DNA of 11,368 nucleotides. Source: JAISFI01 sp031553775 (GTDB lineage Bacteria; Bacteroidota; Bacteroidia; Bacteroidales; Azobacteroidaceae). The stretch covers positions 1 through 11,368 of the forward strand of contig JAVBLA010000004.1 in assembly GCA_031553775.1 (NCBI GenBank), in the 5' to 3' direction. The notes under the pieces are model-generated. The model had not been told where the DNA came from. It did not search any database and saw only the letters and a list, made by a program, of their open reading frames with translations. Shown piece by piece: positions 6,434-11,368 of the stretch. The position numbers and the translations under genes are program-made. The number at the start of each line of letters is the position of its first letter. Within the stretch, counting starts at the first letter, position 1.

Positions 6434-6464
6434 ATTGAAAATTGAAAATTAAAAATTGAAAATT
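6434..6464. repeat. 7-bp tandem repeat upstream of argS
   Basis: Four heptamers (ATTGAAA, ATTGAAA, ATTAAAA, ATTGAAA) and a partial fifth fit ATTRAAA. They end four bases from the argS start codon. The same 7-bp period and similar composition occur in the array at 777-811, suggesting one repeat family in gaps of this genome. Being so close to the start codon, the array forms most of the 5' flank of argS. It may keep the translation start unstructured. Confidence 0.75.
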
Positions 6465-6504
6465 ATTGGGGGTGAAGTTTGTGGTGAACCGAATGGGTTA
6501 TAGG

Positions 6505-8292
6505 TTAGTCTAACTTCAGGACGGCTAAGAAAGCTTTTTGAGGCACTTCCACGTTGCCGACTTGTTTCATTCGTTTTTTTCCTTCTTTTTGTTTTTCCAA
6601 TAATTTTCTTTTACGGGAAATATCACCTCCGTAACATTTGGCGGTTACGTCTTTACGGACGGCTTTGATGGTTTCCCTGGCAATGATCTTGGCTCCGATG
6701 GCAGCCTGGATGGCAATGTCGAACTGTTGACGCGGGATCAGCTCCTTTAATTTCTCGCACATTCTCCGTCCGAAAGAAACGGAGTTGTCCACATGGGTGA
6801 GAGAGGAGAGGGCATCTACAGGTTCTCCATTCAACAGGATATCCAGCTTAACTAATTTGGAAGGCCGGTAATCATGCATATGGTAATCGAACGAAGCATA
6901 TCCTTTGGAGATACTTTTCAGTTTATCGTAGAAGTCGATTACAATTTCTCCCAACGGAAGATCGTAGATAATTTCTACCCGGTCGCCCGAGATATAATCC
7001 TGTTTGATCAATACTCCCCGCTTGCCGAGGCAGAGTGTCATAATCGGCCCGATATAAGTGGTATTCGTAATAACGGAGGCCCGGATGAATGGTTCGTCGA
7101 TATGTTCGATCAGAGTAGGATCCGGTAATCCGGCCGGGTTATGCACTTCCGTACAAACTCCTTTTTTATCATAAACCTTGTACGAAACGTTCGGAACTGT
7201 GGTGATCACATCCATATTGAATTCCCTGTCCAAACGCTCCTGGATAATTTCCATGTGTAATAAACCCAGGAATCCGCAACGGAATCCGAACCCAAGTGCC
7301 ACGGACGATTCCGGCTGGAAAGTCAGCGAAGCATCGTTTAATTGTAATTTTTCCAATGAAGCCCGGAGGTTTTCGAAATCTTCGCTTTCAATCGGATATA
7401 ATCCGGCGAAAACCATCGGTTTGACCTCTTCAAAGCCTTCAATGGCTTTGTCGCACGGACGTTTGACGTGGGTGATCGTATCACCTACTTTGACTTCTTT
7501 CGATGTTTTGATCCCAGAAATGATATAACCCACATCTCCGCAGGTTACCAAATCTTTCGGAGACATATTCAATTTGAGGATCCCAACCTCATCGGCTTCA
7601 TATTCTTTTTCCGTGGCGACGAATTTTACTAAGTCTCCTTTCCGGATAGAGCCGTTGATTATCTTAAAATAAGCGATAATTCCCCGGAAAGAGTTGAAAA
7701 CCGAGTCAAAGATCAATGCCTGTAATGGGCCTTCAGGATCTCCTTTGGGAGTCGGAACTTTTTCTATAATAGTGTCTAAAATATCATATACGCCTTCTCC
7801 GGTTTTGCCGCTGGCACGTAAGATATCAGTACGAGGACAGCCTAATAATTCTACGATTTGGTCTTCTACTTCATCCGGATTAGCTTGCGGAAGGTCTATC
7901 TTATTCAGGATCGGAATAATTTCCAGATCATGTTCGATAGCCATGTAGAGATTGGAAATAGTCTGCGCCTGGATACCCTGCGCCGCATCGACAATCAGCA
8001 GGGCGCCTTCGCAGGCAGCGATAGAGCGTGATACTTCATAGGAGAAATCTACGTGTCCCGGAGTATCGATCAGGTTGAGAATATATTTCTCCCCGTTTTT
8101 GGTATACTCCATCTGGATGGCATGGCTCTTGATCGTAATTCCTCTTTCCCTTTCCAAATCCATATTATCCAGGACTTGCGCTTGCAGGTCTTTCTTATCT
8201 ACTGTGTTCGTGTATTCGAGCAAGCGGTCGGCCAAAGTACTTTTTCCATGGTCGATATGTGCGATAATACAGAAATTCCGGATATTTTTCAT
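6505..8292 (-). CDS. lepA: Elongation factor 4 (LepA), ribosome-associated GTPase
   Basis: LepA/EF4 is a translational GTPase that acts on ribosomes, with roles proposed in back-translocation, initiation and assembly. The 595-residue length matches the family. G motifs are intact: G1 AHIDHGKST (11-19), G2 around RGITI (50-54), G3 DTPGH (76-80), G4 NKID (130-133) and G5 around SGKTG (161-165). EF-G-like domains II, III and V follow, then the LepA-specific C-terminal domain with RPSKLVKLDILLNG and a basic tail containing SRKRKLLEKQKEGKKR. It is the first gene of the leftward run and has a promoter-like element at 8322-8329, about 30 bp before its ATG. There is no clear SD, which is normal for Bacteroidota. 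No truncation or missing catalytic residue was seen. Confidence 0.97.
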   Translation of the reverse strand: MKNIRNFCIIAHIDHGKSTLADRLLEYTNTVDKKDLQAQVLDNMDLERERGITIKSHAIQMEYTKNGEKYILNLIDTPGHVDFSYEVSRSIAACEGALLIVDAAQGIQAQTISNLYMAIEHDLEIIPILNKIDLPQANPDEVEDQIVELLGCPRTDILRASGKTGEGVYDILDTIIEKVPTPKGDPEGPLQALIFDSVFNSFRGIIAYFKIINGSIRKGDLVKFVATEKEYEADEVGILKLNMSPKDLVTCGDVGYIISGIKTSKEVKVGDTITHVKRPCDKAIEGFEEVKPMVFAGLYPIESEDFENLRASLEKLQLNDASLTFQPESSVALGFGFRCGFLGLLHMEIIQERLDREFNMDVITTVPNVSYKVYDKKGVCTEVHNPAGLPDPTLIEHIDEPFIRASVITNTTYIGPIMTLCLGKRGVLIKQDYISGDRVEIIYDLPLGEIVIDFYDKLKSISKGYASFDYHMHDYRPSKLVKLDILLNGEPVDALSSLTHVDNSVSFGRRMCEKLKELIPRQQFDIAIQAAIGAKIIARETIKAVRKDVTAKCYGGDISRKRKLLEKQKEGKKRMKQVGNVEVPQKAFLAVLKLD

Positions 8293-8321
8293 CTATGTTT
8301 TTTCTCTTGTTTTTGGGACGG

Positions 8322-8329
8322 CAAAGATA
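8322..8329 (-). promoter_or_regulatory. Promoter -7 element for lepA (and perhaps the whole leftward operon)
   Basis: CAAAGATA here reads TAtcTTTG on the - strand, a full match to the Bacteroidota -7 consensus. Transcription would begin near 8316, giving a leader of about 24 nt before lepA. A convincing -33 TTTG was not found at the expected distance, so the site rests on one box. Confidence 0.5.
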
Positions 8330-8454
8330 GTGATTTTTTTGCGATTTTTCGATATTTTGTAGTGTTTTTTCAATCTTTCGTGTGTATAATTAAGCAGTTA
8401 AAGGGCAAAGGTGAATGTAAAGTATGATGGCTATTTAATATAAATCTTATCACT

Positions 8455-8476
8455 ATGTTATAAAACATGTTTTTTT
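8455..8476 (+). terminator. Weak hairpin plus T-run in the lepA-RHS spacer
   Basis: ATGTT (8455-8459) and AACAT (8464-8468) can form a 5-bp stem with a 4-nt loop, followed by seven T residues from 8470. The stem is short and AU-rich, and no gene ends on the + strand here. It could insulate the downstream RHS promoter from stray rightward transcription, or it may be chance in an AT-rich region. The rest of 8293-8572 holds only the two promoters listed and no ORF that I would support. Confidence 0.2.
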
Positions 8477-8477
8477 A

Positions 8478-8509
8478 TTTGTAGTTTCCTGTTTTGAATC
8501 ATACATTTG
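8478..8509 (+). promoter_or_regulatory. Bacteroidota-type promoter for the RHS-like gene
   Basis: TTTG (8478-8481) and TAcaTTTG (8502-8509) are separated by exactly 20 bases, matching both the -33 and -7 consensus elements. Transcription should begin near 8516, giving an AT-rich leader of about 57 nt before the ATG at 8573. This is the best-matching promoter in the window. Confidence 0.8.
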
Positions 8510-8572
8510 TATTTGATTTATATAATTTTATTTATTAAGTAAAAAATCACTAATTACATAAATCTATTGAAT

Positions 8573-11368
8573 ATGAAACAGCCGAATATACTTTCCATTG
8601 TATACTTGACCTTTATGTATACAATGCTAATTCCTTCGCATATATATTGTCAAAACTTATTAGACCCAGAAGTCTGGAAAGATCATTTTCCTGAAACCCC
8701 GGAATCCAGTAAAATGATGACCTATACGGATGCACCCATAAGCTATAACCGGGGACAGGTAGAGATAAACATCCCGCTATATACCATTCAAGTCGGGGAA
8801 CTCACCATTCCAATCAGTTTGAGCTATAACCACAAGGGAATCAAACCTTCAGAACAAACCAAAGTATTGGGTATTAATTGGAATTTACAGGCAGAACCGA
8901 AAATTACAAGAAGTGTAAACGGGCAACCTGACACCCAAATGAATTACCGGCCTGCAGTCCCATCGTATCAACAAAAAGACCTGCACAATCTCTATAACAA
9001 CCGGTGGGCAAATATGGATGGTTATCCCGACCAATATTTTTATACACTTTCCGGAAAAAGCGGATCTTTCATGTTACAGCCGGATGGAGCTGCCCCTGCA
9101 TTAAAAGCCATTACCATTCCTTATGATCCTATCCATATCAACTGCGACGGGGTCAATCACAAAATTGCCATTACAGACAATAACGGTACCGTGTATTCTT
9201 TTGGAGGGGTTAACTCAACGGATATAATGGATATGGGGTCCTTGTCTTATCGCTCTGCCTGGAGGGCGGATCAGATGATAAGTCCAAATCGAGAAGATAC
9301 TGTCTATTTCGATTATGGAACATCTACCAGAGAATCTGCTGTACAAATAAGTGATATCTTTTCCGTGATCTATGATGATGACCGCCGTCACCAATGGCAA
9401 AAAATCCGGATGTCCAATTACGATAACAATTATGGTATACATCAATATGAAATCCGGCAGGATGAAACAGCCACTCCTCATATGCTGAAACTTAAATATG
9501 TACGGACAACTGCTAATAATTTCGGTACCACTTATTCCGAAGGCTTTAATCAAAGGCGATTGTTGACTTCCATCAAACATAAGTATGGAGAAGTGTCCTT
9601 TCAATATAATGGAGCTACTCTGAAAGAAATCCTGGTCAAAGATATTCATAACAATATCAGGAAAACCATCCACCTGTATCATCATACCCCCAACGCTAAC
9701 TTTAGCTATACAGAATTATATGTCGTGCTGGATAGTGTTATTGTAAAAAACAATGAAGGGGCCGTCCTTGAATCATACCGGATGAAATATAATGGCTATG
9801 CGTCTATGAGACTGGAAAATTATTTTACCAATTTCTGGGGCTATTCAATAGGAATGGGAAACCGGCCATTATTAAATAAAATACCCATAAAAGTTACTGG
9901 AGCCCCAACCAATTTATATGGGGAACATGTCATCGATATCCCTGGTATGGATATGGAATTATCGGCTTCTACAGATGGGATATTAACCTCGATAACCAAC
10001 TATTTGGGAGGAAAAACAGAATTCATTTATGGAAAAGACAGTTATGTCAAATTGAAACCGGATGGGACTACAGAACAAATGAATCATACAGGGGCTTTAC
10101 GTATTCACAAGATTATACATAGCGATCCCTTATTGAATGAAAGTGCGGTGCGTCTCATTAAATATGGATATCCTGCTTCCGGGGAAATGTATTCTGAGGA
10201 TGGTTATGGGGTAGTCCGGAGGAATATCACCCCGGAATGCTATTCGTATGATCAGGAAATACAAGGCGTTTTTACCCTGGATGAAGGACATCAGGATACC
10301 TATTTTGCCAAAATGAAGACCTACTCCAGTCATCTGCTGGGAAACTGGACTTTTACCGGAGATCCGGTTTCTTACGACCGGGTAACCGAATACCGCAGTA
10401 CCATTAAAAATGGAGTGGAAACCCATAACGGGAAAACAGTATATTACTATCATTATTCAATCGATCCTAATACCAACCGGCAGTGCTACCTTTCCGATAC
10501 AATACAGTATTTGCCGGGTAGTACCCTTATTTTCGACCAGAAAGACAGTTGGAAATATGGTCAACTGATCCGGAAAGAAGTTTATAATCAGCAGAATCAA
10601 ATGCTGTCGAAAACAGAATACAACTATCATGATTATTATCCCCAAGGAGCAACCAACCTCTACCCCTGGCAAATATACAAACAGAAAATATACAAGGAAG
10701 AATATACCAATCCCCTGGGTTTTGAATCTACGATCCGTTCGATGTATTCCCCGGACGATCCGTATACCGTCCGAACTCATTATATTCCTTCCGGCTACAT
10801 AAAAATGCTTAGCCAAAAGGATTATCTGGTTTCCAATAATGCGGATACCCTCATAACCACGACTCAATTTGTTTACGGAAATCATAAACATGGACTTCCC
10901 ACTCAAATCACAACTACTTATAGTGATGGCTCCCCTTCTCTGATAAAAAAGATTAAATATGTCCAGGATGATACCGGTACAGAAGATACCGCCCATGTCT
11001 CTGCCCGTAACCAACTATTGGTCAGAGGCAATATATCAGCAAAAATAGAAGAAGAAATCATCAGTGGGGATGCAAAACAATTGAACAAAATCCGGTATAA
11101 AATCTATGATAACGGCCAGGCTCTTCCCTCTAAGACATCGACCCGGAGGAATGACCATGAGGCGGAGGAACGAATTTTTATCCATGAATACGATTGTAAT
11201 GGCAAACCACTTTATACCACAAAAGACAATACTTCCCATACCGTATATCTCTGGAGTTACCAGGGTCGGTTCCCGGTAGCCGTTATCCTTAACAAGACTT
11301 ACGACCAGGTCAAAACCGCCCTGACAAGTTCCGGCGCCGGTACTGACTATTTCAACCGACTTTCCCAG
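8573..11368 (+). CDS. Large exported RHS/YD-repeat-like protein, N-terminal 932 residues (3' end outside window)
   Basis: The frame from ATG 8573 is open for 932 codons, without a stop, to the last base. Residues 1-26 look like an export signal: a short polar start, a hydrophobic core (about 6-20) and possible cleavage near Cys26-Gln27. It lacks a standard lipobox. Residues about 58-120, with PLYTIQVGELTIPISLSY, a KG-I-K turn, a LGINWNL segment and ITRSVNGQPD, match the N-terminal domain typical of large Bacteroidota RHS-like proteins. The middle is Tyr/Asn/Asp-rich and beta-like, with repeated Y-x-Y and YD/YG motifs. Near the end a YD-type unit (EYDCNGKPL, from about 872), LWSYQGRFPVAVI (893-905) and DYFNRLSQ (925-932) match the part that usually precedes the RHS core. 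Such proteins form beta-shells and often end in a variable, sometimes toxic, C-terminus, but none is visible here. No SD is seen. Function is inferred from architecture only. Confidence 0.85.
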   Translation, partial: MKQPNILSIVYLTFMYTMLIPSHIYCQNLLDPEVWKDHFPETPESSKMMTYTDAPISYNRGQVEINIPLYTIQVGELTIPISLSYNHKGIKPSEQTKVLGINWNLQAEPKITRSVNGQPDTQMNYRPAVPSYQQKDLHNLYNNRWANMDGYPDQYFYTLSGKSGSFMLQPDGAAPALKAITIPYDPIHINCDGVNHKIAITDNNGTVYSFGGVNSTDIMDMGSLSYRSAWRADQMISPNREDTVYFDYGTSTRESAVQISDIFSVIYDDDRRHQWQKIRMSNYDNNYGIHQYEIRQDETATPHMLKLKYVRTTANNFGTTYSEGFNQRRLLTSIKHKYGEVSFQYNGATLKEILVKDIHNNIRKTIHLYHHTPNANFSYTELYVVLDSVIVKNNEGAVLESYRMKYNGYASMRLENYFTNFWGYSIGMGNRPLLNKIPIKVTGAPTNLYGEHVIDIPGMDMELSASTDGILTSITNYLGGKTEFIYGKDSYVKLKPDGTTEQMNHTGALRIHKIIHSDPLLNESAVRLIKYGYPASGEMYSEDGYGVVRRNITPECYSYDQEIQGVFTLDEGHQDTYFAKMKTYSSHLLGNWTFTGDPVSYDRVTEYRSTIKNGVETHNGKTVYYYHYSIDPNTNRQCYLSDTIQYLPGSTLIFDQKDSWKYGQLIRKEVYNQQNQMLSKTEYNYHDYYPQGATNLYPWQIYKQKIYKEEYTNPLGFESTIRSMYSPDDPYTVRTHYIPSGYIKMLSQKDYLVSNNADTLITTTQFVYGNHKHGLPTQITTTYSDGSPSLIKKIKYVQDDTGTEDTAHVSARNQLLVRGNISAKIEEEIISGDAKQLNKIRYKIYDNGQALPSKTSTRRNDHEAEERIFIHEYDCNGKPLYTTKDNTSHTVYLWSYQGRFPVAVILNKTYDQVKTALTSSGAGTDYFNRLSQ

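Noticed and set aside
9215..9685. 156-codon open frame on the - strand
   Set aside because: It is antisense to the RHS-like coding frame, which is continuously open and has a recognisable protein signature; the antisense product looks like no known family.
10457..11014. 185-codon open frame on the - strand
   Set aside because: It is antisense shadow of the RHS-like gene, with runs of Ile/Val/Phe expected from complementing Asn/Asp/Tyr-rich codons; no promoter or start context.

Overview
The window most likely comes from a member of the Bacteroidales (phylum Bacteroidota). Three signals support this. Promoter-like sites match the phylum's -33 TTTG / -7 TAnnTTTG pattern. Few genes have a strong Shine-Dalgarno site. 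The right end holds a long exported protein of the Bacteroidota RHS/YD-like type. The genus cannot be settled from this sequence.

Layout. On the + strand at the left are a LolD-type ABC transporter ATPase (31-684) and a membrane-anchored protein with three helix-hairpin-helix repeats (835-1791). A 212-bp gap (1792-2003) follows. It holds a terminator for the second gene and then a promoter, about 125 nt of structured sequence and a second terminator, all on the + strand. This reads as an undescribed small RNA gene. From 2004 to 8292 five genes run on the - strand, in transcription order: lepA (EF4), argS, murF, a RIC/YtfE-like hemerythrin-fold diiron protein, and a LuxR-type regulator with a degenerate receiver domain. 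Gaps are 75 bp, 6 bp, 29 bp and a 4-bp ATGA overlap, so they may form one operon. A 280-bp AT-rich region (8293-8572) separates lepA from a divergent, strongly promoter-equipped gene. That gene stays open for 932 codons to the end of the window and encodes the N-terminal part of a large exported RHS/YD-like protein.

How the parts work together. LepA, ArgS and MurF are translation and cell-wall housekeeping enzymes. The last two genes of that run look like a separate stress module: a diiron protein keeping all six metal-ligand positions of YtfE, translationally coupled to a DNA-binding protein that probably does not take phosphoryl groups. The RHS-like gene is independent of these and may belong to an accessory surface or antagonism locus whose variable C-terminus lies beyond the window.

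Structure not explained by genes includes 7-bp tandem repeats in two intergenic gaps (in inverted orientation around the lolD-HHH spacer, and just upstream of argS) and competing hairpins after the HHH gene. No tRNA, rRNA, CRISPR array or insertion sequence was seen.
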